Part shown: positions 17,216 through 25,744 of the stretch, in pieces
Layout: every line of letters starts with the position of its first letter
Position numbering within the stretch: position 1 is the first letter of the stretch
Assembly: GCF_014192575.1 (NCBI RefSeq)
Contig: NZ_JACHYC010000001.1
Span: 1 to 64,000 of the forward strand
From: Variovorax sp. Sphag1AA
GTDB taxonomy: Bacteria > Pseudomonadota > Gammaproteobacteria > Burkholderiales > Burkholderiaceae_C
Length of the DNA: 64,000 nucleotides
Direction of reading: 5' to 3'
Program-made: the position numbers and the translations under genes
Notes under the pieces: model-generated
Database searches by the model: none
Told to the model about the DNA's origin: nothing
What the model saw: the letters and a program-made list of their open reading frames with translations, nothing else

Positions 17216-18552
17216 CACTTCACCGCCTTCTTCGTGAAGCGGGGGATGAAGGCAATGATCAGCACCGTCGCGAGGATTTCGATCCCCGCCACGATGAAGA
17301 GGCCCGGCGAAAGCAGTCCGGTCGACGTCTTGATCGCGCCGAGCATGGATGGTGCTCCGAAGCCAGCGAGGTTGGCGATCGAATTGATCAGCGCCACGCC
17401 GCCCGCAGCCGCCGCACCGGCGAGGAATCGGCCGGGCATCTGCCAGAAGACGGGGATCGCGCTCATCGTGCCGACGATGGCAAGCGTCTGTGCCGCCAGC
17501 GCGAGCATCGGGCTCTGCTTCATGAAGAGCGCTGTCAGCGCGAGGCCGGCTGCACCGAGTGCCGCCGCGAAGGCGCAATGCAGGCGGCTTTCCTGGTGAC
17601 GGTCCGAATGCAGGCCGTTGTAGATCATGCCGACTGCGCCGCAGAGGTACGAGAAGGCCATGATCCAGCCGACCGTCGCGGGATTGGTGAAGCCGACTTC
17701 CTTGACCACCGAGGGGCCGAAGAAAGTCAATGAGGAGTTGGCCGCGATGATGCAGAAGAAGATCAGGATCAGCAGCCACATGCGGCTGTCCTTCAGCGAA
17801 GCGAGCAGGCTCTCTTCGCGATGGCCGAGCGCCTTGGCGTCGCGGGCCATGTCTTCATGCACGAGGCGGCGCTGTTCGGCGGTGAGCCACTTGGCCTGCT
17901 CGGGACGGTCGGTCAGGTAGAACCAGGTCACGAGGCCTGCGAGCACGGAGGGAATGCCTTCGATCAGGAACACCCACTGCCAGCCCGACCAGCCGTTCAC
18001 GCCGTGCATGTTGTTCATGATCGTGCCGGCCAGCGGACCGCCGATCACGCCGGCGATTGCAGAGGCCGACATGAACATGCCGAAGGCCTTCGCGCGCCGC
18101 TCGCTCGGGTACCAGTAGGTGAGGTACAGGATGATCCCGGGATAGAAGCCCGCCTCGAACACCCCCATCAGGAAGCGCAGGAAGTAGAACATCCCGGCCG
18201 TCTTCACGAACATCGTCGCGATGCAGACGATGCCCCAGCCGATCGTGATGCGCATGATGGTCTTCTTCGCGCCGATCTTCTGCAGCAGCAGGTTCGAGGG
18301 CACTTCGAAGAAGAAGTAGCCGAGGAAGAAGATGCCGGCACCGAGGCCGTAGATCGCTTCGCTCCAGCCGAGCTCGTCGAGCATCGTGAGCTTGACGAAG
18401 CCGACGTTCACGCGGTCGACCCAGGCCAGGACCCAGAGCACGAAGATGAACGGAATGATGCGCCACGTGATGCGGCTGTAGGCCGCATCGAGCGCGCTGG
18501 CCGCTGGCGCATTGGGCGCGACGGCTGTTTGAGGGACTTCCAGGGTGGCCAT
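17215..18552 (-). CDS. MFS transporter, anion:cation symporter family, ureide cluster
   Basis: Twelve-helix permease of 445 residues, probably importing urate, allantoin or a related nitrogen compound. It has WVDRVNVGFVKLTM near residue 45, LGYFFFEVPSNLLLQKIGAK near residue 80 and the WYPSERRAKAFGMFMSA loop typical of phthalate/tartrate-type anion:cation symporters. The ATG at 18552 has AAGGAG 8 bases upstream and is preferred to one 8 codons earlier. It is the first gene of the minus-strand ureide operon, translationally coupled to uraD and divergent from a LysR regulator. Confidence 0.88.
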   Translation of the reverse strand: MATLEVPQTAVAPNAPAASALDAAYSRITWRIIPFIFVLWVLAWVDRVNVGFVKLTMLDELGWSEAIYGLGAGIFFLGYFFFEVPSNLLLQKIGAKKTIMRITIGWGIVCIATMFVKTAGMFYFLRFLMGVFEAGFYPGIILYLTYWYPSERRAKAFGMFMSASAIAGVIGGPLAGTIMNNMHGVNGWSGWQWVFLIEGIPSVLAGLVTWFYLTDRPEQAKWLTAEQRRLVHEDMARDAKALGHREESLLASLKDSRMWLLILIFFCIIAANSSLTFFGPSVVKEVGFTNPATVGWIMAFSYLCGAVGMIYNGLHSDRHQESRLHCAFAAALGAAGLALTALFMKQSPMLALAAQTLAIVGTMSAIPVFWQMPGRFLAGAAAAGGVALINSIANLAGFGAPSMLGAIKTSTGLLSPGLFIVAGIEILATVLIIAFIPRFTKKAVK

Positions 18553-18650
18553 ACAACAAACTCCTTGGCGGTTCACGGGGGTGTCATCGAAAGGGTGGTT
18601 GGATTGGGCCAGCCGAGCCCCTGCGCTGTCGATACCGGCGCGGCATGTGA

Positions 18651-18680
18651 ATCGCTATAGACTGCATCGGGCATAGCGAT
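18651..18680. promoter_or_regulatory. Perfect inverted repeat, candidate LysR operator
   Basis: ATCGCTAT (18651-18658) and ATAGCGAT (18673-18680) form a perfect 8+8 inverted repeat separated by 14 bases, in the 157-bp gap between the divergent MFS permease and LysR genes. Its centre lies about 45 bp upstream of the LysR start. Size and position are typical of a LysR-type regulator site serving both promoters. Confidence 0.6.
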
Positions 18681-18709
18681 AGGACTAGGGTTAACACCAG
18701 AAAAACACC

Positions 18710-19648
18710 ATGCAACGTGGCGCCGATCTGCTCGACGGACACCTGCTGCGCGTGCTCGCGACCTTGGTGGAGGAGCGCAGCGTCTCGCGCGCCGCGGCAC
18801 GCCTGCGGCAGACACAGCCCGCGGTGAGCGGCTCCCTCAAGCGGCTGCGCGAGATCTTCGGCGACGCACTTCTGGTGCGAGATGGCACGACCATGGTGCC
18901 CACCGCGCGTGCTGCCGGCCTCGCGGTCCAGGCGCGGCGCGCGCTCGGCGAGATCGAGGCGCTGCTGGTCGAGCCGGAAACCTTCGTCGCCGCGAATGCG
19001 GAGCAACGGTTTCGCATCGCATCGCCCGACTACATCGCCCCCTCATGGATCGCCCGGCTCGCGCAGCATGTGAGCCTCGAGGCGCCGCGCTGCCGCATCG
19101 AACTGCGTGCACTCGGCCCCACCTTCGACTTCGAACGCGCGCTGGCCGACGACGAACTCGACCTCGTCATCGGCAACTGGCCTTCGCCGCCGGAGCATCT
19201 GCACATCTCTCTGCTGCTGGAGGACGAGCTGGTCTGCGTGATGGCGCGAGACCATCCTCTGGCCCAGGAGGGTGCGACGCAAGTCGACGAGGCGGACTAC
19301 CTTGCGGCCGGGCATGTCGTGCCGGTGCCCTACGCGATGGGCCAGCGCGGCGTGGTCGAAACCTACCTGGGCGAGCGCCGCCTGGCACGCGATGCGCGCA
19401 TGCAGGTGCCTTACTTCGGGCTCGCGCCTTCGATTGCCGCGAGCACGGAGCTGATCTTCACCACGGCGCGCCACTTTGCCGAATACCACGCCGGACTGCT
19501 TCCCCTTGCGGTGCTTCAGGCGCCGGAGGGCTTCCCGCGTATGCGCTTCTACCAGCTATGGCACGACCGGGTGCACCATTCGGCCGCGCACCGGTGGCTG
19601 CGCGCGCTGGTGGCGCAGCTCGGACGCAAGCTGGCGGAGCCGCGATGA
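18710..19648 (+). CDS. LysR-family transcriptional regulator of the ureide cluster
   Basis: Regulator of 312 residues. The N-terminal winged helix (about 8-67) contains RVLATLVEERSVSRAAARL, TQPAVSGSLKRLREIFGD and LLVRDG, the LysR HTH pattern with a NodD/LinR-like flavour. The substrate-binding domain follows from about residue 95. It is divergently transcribed from the MFS/uraD/uraH operon with a perfect inverted repeat between them, so control of that operon by a purine or ureide effector is the natural reading. Confidence 0.9.
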   Translation: MQRGADLLDGHLLRVLATLVEERSVSRAAARLRQTQPAVSGSLKRLREIFGDALLVRDGTTMVPTARAAGLAVQARRALGEIEALLVEPETFVAANAEQRFRIASPDYIAPSWIARLAQHVSLEAPRCRIELRALGPTFDFERALADDELDLVIGNWPSPPEHLHISLLLEDELVCVMARDHPLAQEGATQVDEADYLAAGHVVPVPYAMGQRGVVETYLGERRLARDARMQVPYFGLAPSIAASTELIFTTARHFAEYHAGLLPLAVLQAPEGFPRMRFYQLWHDRVHHSAAHRWLRALVAQLGRKLAEPR

Positions 19649-19717
19649 CATGGCGCGCGTGGGGTGATCGGGCGCGCACGGGTTGAAAGTGACGCATCCG
19701 GCCCCATGATGCGGGTC

Positions 19718-20392
19718 ATGCCTACCCGACTCCACATCGATTTCGTATCCGACGTGTCGTGCCCCTGGTGCGCCGTCGGCCTTGGCTCGCTCGAAGCCGC
19801 ATTGAAGAATCTCGCGCCGGACATCACCGCCGAGCTTCGCTTCCAGCCTTTCGAGCTGAACCCCGCCATGCCGCCCGAAGGCCAGGACGCCTTCGAGCAT
19901 CTCAACGAGAAGTACGGCAGCACGCGCGAGCAGCAGGCCCAGGCCCGTGAAGCCATTCGCGCCCGCGGCGCTTCGGTCGGCTTCGAGTTCCGCCGCGAAG
20001 GCCGCTCGCGCGTCTACAACACCTTCGACGCGCACCGGCTGCTGCATTGGGCCGAGCAAGAGGATGTCGCCAAGCAGGTCGCGCTGAAGAAGGCGCTGCT
20101 CAAGGCCTGCCACACCGATGGCGAGAACCCTTCGGACCACGAAGTGCTGGTGCGCCTCGCGACCGAAGCGGGGCTCGATGCGCAGCGTGCGCGCGAAATT
20201 CTCGACAGCAACGAATTCGCCGCCGAGACCCGCGCGCGTGAACGGCTCTACACCGAAGCGGGCATTCATTCGGTGCCGGCCATCATCATCGACAACAAGC
20301 ACCTGATCTCGGGTGGGCAGCCGGTCGAAGTGTTCGAGCGCGCGCTGCGGCAGATCGCCGGCGCCGCGCCGCCGACCGTGGCGGTGGCCTGA
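19718..20392 (+). CDS. DsbA-family oxidoreductase, FrnE-like
   Basis: Cytoplasmic thioredoxin-fold protein of 224 residues related to FrnE and 2-hydroxychromene-2-carboxylate isomerases. The active-site motif CPWC is at residues 15-18 and the cis-proline region HSVPAIIIDNKHLISGGQP is near residue 187; no signal peptide is seen. Upstream ATGs at 19706 and 19709 are in frame and possible starts, since no strong Shine-Dalgarno separates them. It may act in polyketide-like or stress-related disulfide chemistry; the physiological partner cannot be inferred. A hairpin follows the stop at 20422-20447. Confidence 0.85.
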   Translation: MPTRLHIDFVSDVSCPWCAVGLGSLEAALKNLAPDITAELRFQPFELNPAMPPEGQDAFEHLNEKYGSTREQQAQAREAIRARGASVGFEFRREGRSRVYNTFDAHRLLHWAEQEDVAKQVALKKALLKACHTDGENPSDHEVLVRLATEAGLDAQRAREILDSNEFAAETRARERLYTEAGIHSVPAIIIDNKHLISGGQPVEVFERALRQIAGAAPPTVAVA

Positions 20393-20421
20393 GCGGCGCC
20401 TGACCGTCGTGTAAAGACCGT

Positions 20422-20447
20422 CAACCGGCAGAGGCGCTGGCCGGTTG
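20422..20447 (+). terminator. Hairpin after the FrnE-like gene
   Basis: CAACCGGC (20422-20429) pairs with GCCGGTTG (20440-20447) across a 10-base loop, about 30 bp after the stop codon. There is no clear U-run, so it is a possible rather than a convincing intrinsic terminator. Confidence 0.35.
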
Positions 20448-20489
20448 AGTGGGGCAGTCCCGGCGGTGCTCCGGGGCGAGGAAGACCCG

Positions 20490-22052
20490 ATGAGAACCCC
20501 ATGTCGCTCTGCGGTGCCCGGACTCCTGCTGGCTTCGTCGCTGCTGTTCGTCGCCTGCATGGCATCGGCCGGGCAGGGATCGCTCCCGAAGGTCGCGGCA
20601 CCTGACGAAACCACTCAGCTTCATTGGCTCGACCGGGTCACCTGGGGAGCCGACGCCTCCAGCGCCCAGGACCTGAAGCGCCTCGGCCTGCCCGAATGGC
20701 TGCGCGAGCAGTTGCATCCGCGGCCCGCCGCGCTGCCGCCTGCAGCCCAGTCGCAGATCGACGCGATGACCATTTCGCGGACACCTGTGGAGACCATCGT
20801 CACGGAGCTTCGCGCGCAGCGGCGGGCCATGAACGACGTGGCCGACGAGGAACAGAAGAAAGAGGCGAGGAAGACCCTCCAGCAGGACCTGACCCGCCTC
20901 ACCCGCGAGGCGCAGCAGCGCTTCGTGCTGCGCGCGCTCTATTCGCCGAACCAGCTCGAAGAGCAGATGACGTGGTTCTGGATGAACCACTTCAACGTGA
21001 ACGCACGCAAGGCCAACCTTCGCGCGCTCGTTGGCGACTACGAGGAAACCGCGATCCGTCCGCATGCGCTGGGCAAGTTCCGCGACCTGCTCGGTGCCAC
21101 GCTGCACCACCCGGCGATGCTGCTGTACCTCGACAACGCGCAGAACGCTGCCGACCGGATCAACGAGAACTACGCGCGTGAGCTGATGGAGCTCCATACC
21201 CTGGGCGTCGGCAGCGGCTATTCGCAGGCCGATGTGCAGGAGCTGGCCCGGGTGCTCACGGGCGTGGGGATCCGCGTGCGCGGCCCCGATGCGCCGCCGC
21301 CCCGCATGCAGCCGGATGTGCGAGGCGACTATGTGGAGCAGGGCCTGTTCGTCTTCAATCCGACCCGCCACGACTACGGTCCGAAGACCCTGCTGGGCCA
21401 GCCGATGACACAGCGCGGCCTCGCCGAAGTGGATGAGGCGCTCGACCGGCTGGCGCGCGCACCGGCGACCGCGCGATTCATTTCGCGCAAGCTCGCGGTG
21501 TACTTCGTGGCGGACGATCCATCGCCTGCCCTGGTGGGCCGCATGGCCGACACCTTCCGCAAGTCCGACGGCGACATTGCCGCGACGCTGCAGACGATGT
21601 TCGAGTCGCGTGAATTCGCCGCATCGCTCGGCAGCAAGTTCCGCGACCCGGTGCACTACGTGATTGCGAGCGTCCGGCTCGCGGACGATGGCCGCATCGT
21701 CACCAACGTGAATCCGATGCTGCAGTGGATGGGCCGCATGGGCGAGCCGCTCTACGGCCATGAGACGCCCGATGGCTATCCGATGACGCAGGAAGCCTGG
21801 GCCAGCGCAGGGCAGATGACCACCCGCTTCGAGATCGCCCGCGCCATCGGGACGAACGGCGGCGTGCTGTATCGCCGCGACGATGGTGTGCCGGGTGAGC
21901 GTCCTGCGCCGCCCGCGTTGGCCGATTCGCCCGTCGTGCGTGTGAGCCTGCCGTCGATGAGCGCCGACACGCGCGAGGCGCTCGCGCAGGCGAAGTCGCC
22001 ACAGGACTGGAACATCTTCCTGCTCGCGTCGCCCGAGTGGATGCATCGTTGA
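20490..22052 (+). CDS. DUF1800 secreted protein
   Basis: Exported protein of 520 residues with an N-terminal signal peptide (hydrophobic stretch near residues 9-26, cleavage near ASAG). The family landmarks are visible: LDRVTWGAD near residue 50, NQLEEQMTWFWMNHFNVNARK near residue 155, a NENYARELMELHTLGVG motif near residue 225, and the C-terminal PDGYPMT. The family has no established enzymatic role, and it is almost always paired with a DUF1501 gene, as here, with the next start 11 bp downstream. The chosen ATG follows GAGGAA. I cannot assign a biochemical function. Confidence 0.88.
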   Translation: MRTPCRSAVPGLLLASSLLFVACMASAGQGSLPKVAAPDETTQLHWLDRVTWGADASSAQDLKRLGLPEWLREQLHPRPAALPPAAQSQIDAMTISRTPVETIVTELRAQRRAMNDVADEEQKKEARKTLQQDLTRLTREAQQRFVLRALYSPNQLEEQMTWFWMNHFNVNARKANLRALVGDYEETAIRPHALGKFRDLLGATLHHPAMLLYLDNAQNAADRINENYARELMELHTLGVGSGYSQADVQELARVLTGVGIRVRGPDAPPPRMQPDVRGDYVEQGLFVFNPTRHDYGPKTLLGQPMTQRGLAEVDEALDRLARAPATARFISRKLAVYFVADDPSPALVGRMADTFRKSDGDIAATLQTMFESREFAASLGSKFRDPVHYVIASVRLADDGRIVTNVNPMLQWMGRMGEPLYGHETPDGYPMTQEAWASAGQMTTRFEIARAIGTNGGVLYRRDDGVPGERPAPPALADSPVVRVSLPSMSADTREALAQAKSPQDWNIFLLASPEWMHR

Positions 22053-22063
22053 AGGAGGCTCTC

Positions 22064-23275
22064 ATGCAACGACGCGATGTACTCCGACTCCTTGGCGCGA
22101 CCGCTGCTTCGGGCGCGGCCGGCCACCTCGTCGCCGCACCGGCTGCTGGTGGTTCGAAGCTGCTCGTGGTCTTCCTGCGCGGCGCGTATGACTGCGCGAA
22201 TGTGCTCGTTCCCACGTCGAGCGACTTCTACTACGCCGCGCGGCCGAATATCGCGATCGCGCGCCCCGGTGCACCGGACGGTGCGCTCGCGCTCGACGGG
22301 TCGTGGGGCCTGCACCCCGTGCTTGCGCCGAGCGTGATGCCCCTGTTCCAGCAGCGGCAGGCCGCCTTCATCGCTTTCGCGGGCACAGACGATCTCACCC
22401 GCAGCCATTTCGAGACGCAGGACTCGATCGAGCTCGGTCAGGCGCTCGACAAGCGGCGCGACTACCGGACGGGCTTCCTCAACCGGCTCGCGACGGTGCT
22501 GGGCGCGGGTCCGCGCGTCGACGTGTTGCCGATCGCCTTCACGAACCAGTTGCCGATCATGCTGCGCGGCGATGCGAAGGCGGCCAACATGGCGCTCGCC
22601 GGCGTCGGGCGTCCCGGCATCGACGAGCGGCAGAGCCAGGTGATCCAGTCGATGTATCGCAACACATCGCTCGCGCAGCCGGTCTCGGAGGGCTTCCAGG
22701 TGCGCGATGACGTGATGCGCTCGATGCAGTCCGAGATGGACGCCGCGAGTCGCGATGCGATGAGCGCCAAGGGCTTCGAGCTCGTCGCGCGCCGCATGGC
22801 GCGCCTCATGCGCGATCGTTTCGATCTGGCCTTCGTCGACATCGGCGGCTGGGACACGCATGTGGGGCAGGGCGGCGCGACCGGTTATCTCGCGAACCGG
22901 CTCGACGAGCTGGGGCGCGGGCTTTCAGGCTTCGCCGCGGAGATCGGTCCCGACAGCTGGCGCAACACCGTGGTGGTGGTCATCAGCGAATTCGGCCGCA
23001 CCTTCCGCGAGAACGGCAATCGGGGCACCGACCACGGCCACGGCACGGTCTACTGGGTGCTCGGCGGCGGGCTCGCCGCGCAGGCCGGAGGACGGGTGAT
23101 CGGCGAGCAGGTCGCGGTCACGCAGGAGAGCCTCTTCCAGAACCGCGACTACCCGGTGCTCAACGAATACCGGGCGGTGTTCGGCGGCCTGTTCAAGCGC
23201 ATGTACGGGCTTTCGCCCGCGCAGCTCGGCCGCGTGTTCGACGGCGTGACGCCGAAGGACCTCGGGGTGATCTAG
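22064..23275 (+). CDS. DUF1501 secreted protein (sulfatase-like fold)
   Basis: Partner of the preceding DUF1800 protein, 403 residues. The N-terminus QRRDVLRLLGATAASGAAGH reads as a twin-arginine signal, so export in folded form is likely. Conserved DUF1501 segments include LLVVFLRGAYDCANVLVP near residue 37, FVDIGGWDTHVGQGG near residue 260 and VISEFGRTFRENGNRGTDHG near residue 312, where Asp and His may bind metal as in related alkaline-phosphatase-like folds. GAAGGAGG lies just before the ATG. Its end overlaps the convergent RidA gene by 4 bp. Confidence 0.88.
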   Translation: MQRRDVLRLLGATAASGAAGHLVAAPAAGGSKLLVVFLRGAYDCANVLVPTSSDFYYAARPNIAIARPGAPDGALALDGSWGLHPVLAPSVMPLFQQRQAAFIAFAGTDDLTRSHFETQDSIELGQALDKRRDYRTGFLNRLATVLGAGPRVDVLPIAFTNQLPIMLRGDAKAANMALAGVGRPGIDERQSQVIQSMYRNTSLAQPVSEGFQVRDDVMRSMQSEMDAASRDAMSAKGFELVARRMARLMRDRFDLAFVDIGGWDTHVGQGGATGYLANRLDELGRGLSGFAAEIGPDSWRNTVVVVISEFGRTFRENGNRGTDHGHGTVYWVLGGGLAAQAGGRVIGEQVAVTQESLFQNRDYPVLNEYRAVFGGLFKRMYGLSPAQLGRVFDGVTPKDLGVI

Positions 23276-23757
23276 GCCGAGAGTTCGACTTCGCCCTCGA
23301 TCTCCACCGGAATGTCGAATGGCAGTTCGGCCACGCCGATCGCACTGCGTGCGTGCGCGCCGGCATCGGGGCCGTAGAGCTGCAGGATCAGGTCCGAGAA
23401 ACCATTGATGACCGCGGGCGTGCGGTTGAAGCCCGGCGCCACGTTCACCATGCCGAACACGCGCACCCAGGCGGTGATGCGGTCCAGGTCGCCGATGGCG
23501 CGCTGCAGGCTCGCGAGGATGCCCAATGCCGTGAGTCGCGCGGCCTCGTAGCCCTGTTCCACGGTGAGCTCGCGGCCCACCTTGCCGCGCGGCTGCGGGA
23601 TGCTGCCGTCGCTTGCCTGCGGCCCGTGCCCCGAGATCAGCGCGCGCCGGCCGACCACGCGCACCCAGGGAAACGGGAGCACCGCGCCGGGCGGCATGGC
23701 GAGTTGCGGCGGCAGCACGAGGCCGAGGGATTGGAGCTTGCTTTCGATGCGTGACAT
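23272..23757 (-). CDS. RidA-family protein (YjgF/YER057c/UK114)
   Basis: Small trimeric-type enamine/imine deaminase-like protein, 161 residues, longer at the N-terminus than canonical RidA (about 130). Recognisable segments are GHGPQASDG near residue 44, AARLTALGILASLQRAIGDLDRI near residue 71 and the C-terminal ARSAIGVAELPFDIPVEIEGEV, which carries the conserved Arg of the family. It belongs to the longer YjgF-like-1 subgroup. It is followed upstream on the same strand by SRPBCC and NDH-2 genes with short gaps; a functional link is not evident. Confidence 0.88.
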   Translation of the reverse strand: MSRIESKLQSLGLVLPPQLAMPPGAVLPFPWVRVVGRRALISGHGPQASDGSIPQPRGKVGRELTVEQGYEAARLTALGILASLQRAIGDLDRITAWVRVFGMVNVAPGFNRTPAVINGFSDLILQLYGPDAGAHARSAIGVAELPFDIPVEIEGEVELSA

Positions 23758-23763
23758 AGGCGT

Positions 23764-24210
23764 TCAGGGCATGGCGGCCAGTTCGGCTTCGAGGCGGTCG
23801 AGGTTCTGTTCGTTGGCTGGTTCGATGAACGGGCGAACGCGTTCGCATTCCTCTGCCTCGTCGAAGACCTGTCGCCAACCGATGCGTGTGCCTGCGCCTT
23901 CGGCATCGAGCGAAATCGTGAGCGTGAACCGGTGACCCGAGAGGTGCCGGACGACGACCCGCTCCGGCCCGACTTCGATGAATTCGCTCTCGTTCGGATA
24001 GTCCTTGCCGTCCGGTCCGTGCATCGTGAAGCGCCAGTCACCGCCGGGGCGCACATCGATTTCGCGGAAGCTGTTGGTGAAGCCCGCAGGGCCCCACCAG
24101 CGGGCGAGGTGCGTCGGATCGGTGATTGCGCGAAGCACCTTCGACGGCGCATGGCTGACGACACGCGTCGTGAAAGCCTCGGGGCTGGGTGCGGGCGCTG
24201 CGTTGCTCAT
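23764..24210 (-). CDS. SRPBCC/AHSA1-family protein
   Basis: START-like small-ligand-binding fold of 148 residues. The N-terminal VVSHAPSKVLRAITDPTHLARWWGPAGFTN and the C-terminal RPFIEPANEQNLDRLEAELAAMP match activator-of-Hsp90-ATPase-type SRPBCC proteins common in proteobacteria. Ligand unknown. The ATG overlaps the stop of the upstream NADH dehydrogenase gene (ATGA), and the RidA gene starts 6 bp after it, so the three are probably one transcript. Confidence 0.88.
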   Translation of the reverse strand: MSNAAPAPSPEAFTTRVVSHAPSKVLRAITDPTHLARWWGPAGFTNSFREIDVRPGGDWRFTMHGPDGKDYPNESEFIEVGPERVVVRHLSGHRFTLTISLDAEGAGTRIGWRQVFDEAEECERVRPFIEPANEQNLDRLEAELAAMP

Positions 24211-25598
24211 GGTTGCTTCTCTTTTGCGGGCGCTGCCGTGACTGCCGTGGCATCAGCCACCACGCGCGCATAGCGCTGGAAGCTCCAGTAGGCACTGGCC
24301 CAGTCCATCAGCACCACGAAGCGGTTGCGGAAGCCGATCAGGAAGTAGACGTGCGCGAACAGCCAGAACAGCCACGCCGACTTGCCCGAGAAGCGCAGGT
24401 GGCCGAAGGGTGTCTCCAGGTCCACCACTGCCGAGTTGCGGCCGATGGTCGCCAGGTTGCCGTAGTCGCGGTAGCGGAAGGGTTCGGTCGCGTGGCCCGC
24501 GATGCGGCGCAGGATGTTCGTGGCCGCGGCGCGGCCCATCTGCTTGGCGCCGGGTGACACGCCGGGGACCGGCTTGGGGTCGTGACCCGGCCTGTGGCTC
24601 ATGGCGGCCGCGAGATCGCCCACCACACTGATGTTCGGGTAGCCCGGCAGGCTGAGGTCGGGCAGCACCTTCACGCGGCCGGCACGGTCGGTCTCGGCGC
24701 CGGTGACGCTCGCCAGCATCTTTCCCAACGGCGATGCGGCGACACCGGCTGCCCACACCACGCAGTTGCAAGGAATGTGGTGGGTGCCGACGCCCGCCCC
24801 GCCGTCGCTGAAGGGCGATTCGACCTGCAGACCGTGGGCCTCGACGTTGGTGACCCGCGCATTCAGCCGCACCTGCACGCCGAGCTTCTGCAACTGCTCC
24901 AGCGCGCGCTGGCTGAGCGATTCGGGCATGGCTTGAAGCACCCGCGGGCCGCCCTCGATCAGCAGCACTTCGGCGCTTGCAGGATCGATGCGCCGGAATT
25001 CACCGGACAACGTATGCCGTGCGATCTCCGCCAGCGTGCCTGCCATCTCGACGCCGGTCGGGCCGCCGCCGATCACCGCGAAGGTCAGCAGCGCGCGGCG
25101 CCTGGCCGGATCGGTCTCGACCTCCGCCTGCTCGAAGCTCAGCAGCACGCGGCGGCGGATCTCGAAGGCGTCCGCCAGCGTCTTGAGGCCGGGCGCGGCC
25201 TCTGCCCACTGGTCGTTGCCGAAGTAGCTGTGCGTTGCACCGGCAGCGACGATCAGGTGGTCCCACGAGATCAGGGTGCCGTCGGCCAGTCGCACCTGCT
25301 GCGCCTTCGGGTCGATGGCGGCGACTTCACCGAGCAGCGTGGTGATGTTGGCACGGCCCCGGAACAGCACCCGCACCGGCGCCGCGATGGCCGGCGCCGC
25401 AAGCCCGGCGGTCGCCACCTGGTAGAGCAAGGGCTGGAAGAGGTGGTGATTGGTCTTGTCGATGACGGTGACATCGACGTCGGCACTCTGCAGCTTGCGC
25501 GCCGCTTCGAGGCCGCCGAAACCGCAGCCGACGATGACGATATGCGGGCGGCCGGAAGAGGTGGGCGTGCTCATTCGCCGGATGATACGCAGGGTCAT
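24207..25598 (-). CDS. Type II NADH dehydrogenase (NDH-2)
   Basis: Single-subunit NADH:quinone oxidoreductase, 463 residues, membrane-associated, passing electrons from NADH to quinone without proton pumping. The FAD motif GCGFGG is near residue 29; TNHHLFQPLLYQVATAGL near residue 55 and the NADH-binding GGGPTGVEMAGTLAEIA near residue 190 are typical, as is GDLAA near residue 330. A hydrophobic C-terminal segment (SAWLFWLFAHVYFLIGF) fits membrane attachment. The ATG at 25598 has GGAGG at good spacing and is preferred to ATG 25574. It is divergent from the egt genes. Confidence 0.9.
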   Translation of the reverse strand: MTLRIIRRMSTPTSSGRPHIVIVGCGFGGLEAARKLQSADVDVTVIDKTNHHLFQPLLYQVATAGLAAPAIAAPVRVLFRGRANITTLLGEVAAIDPKAQQVRLADGTLISWDHLIVAAGATHSYFGNDQWAEAAPGLKTLADAFEIRRRVLLSFEQAEVETDPARRRALLTFAVIGGGPTGVEMAGTLAEIARHTLSGEFRRIDPASAEVLLIEGGPRVLQAMPESLSQRALEQLQKLGVQVRLNARVTNVEAHGLQVESPFSDGGAGVGTHHIPCNCVVWAAGVAASPLGKMLASVTGAETDRAGRVKVLPDLSLPGYPNISVVGDLAAAMSHRPGHDPKPVPGVSPGAKQMGRAAATNILRRIAGHATEPFRYRDYGNLATIGRNSAVVDLETPFGHLRFSGKSAWLFWLFAHVYFLIGFRNRFVVLMDWASAYWSFQRYARVVADATAVTAAPAKEKQP

Positions 25599-25744
25599 GG
25601 CAGCCTCCAGCGACTTGTGACACAGTGCCACGTTCCGCCGCGCCGGCGTTCCGGTTGCCCTGTCCGTCAACGGGCGGGGTCTTGTCCTACGGCGTCCCGT
25701 TGTGTGCATGGGCTAAAAAACCACCAACCAACACTGGAGTCCCC

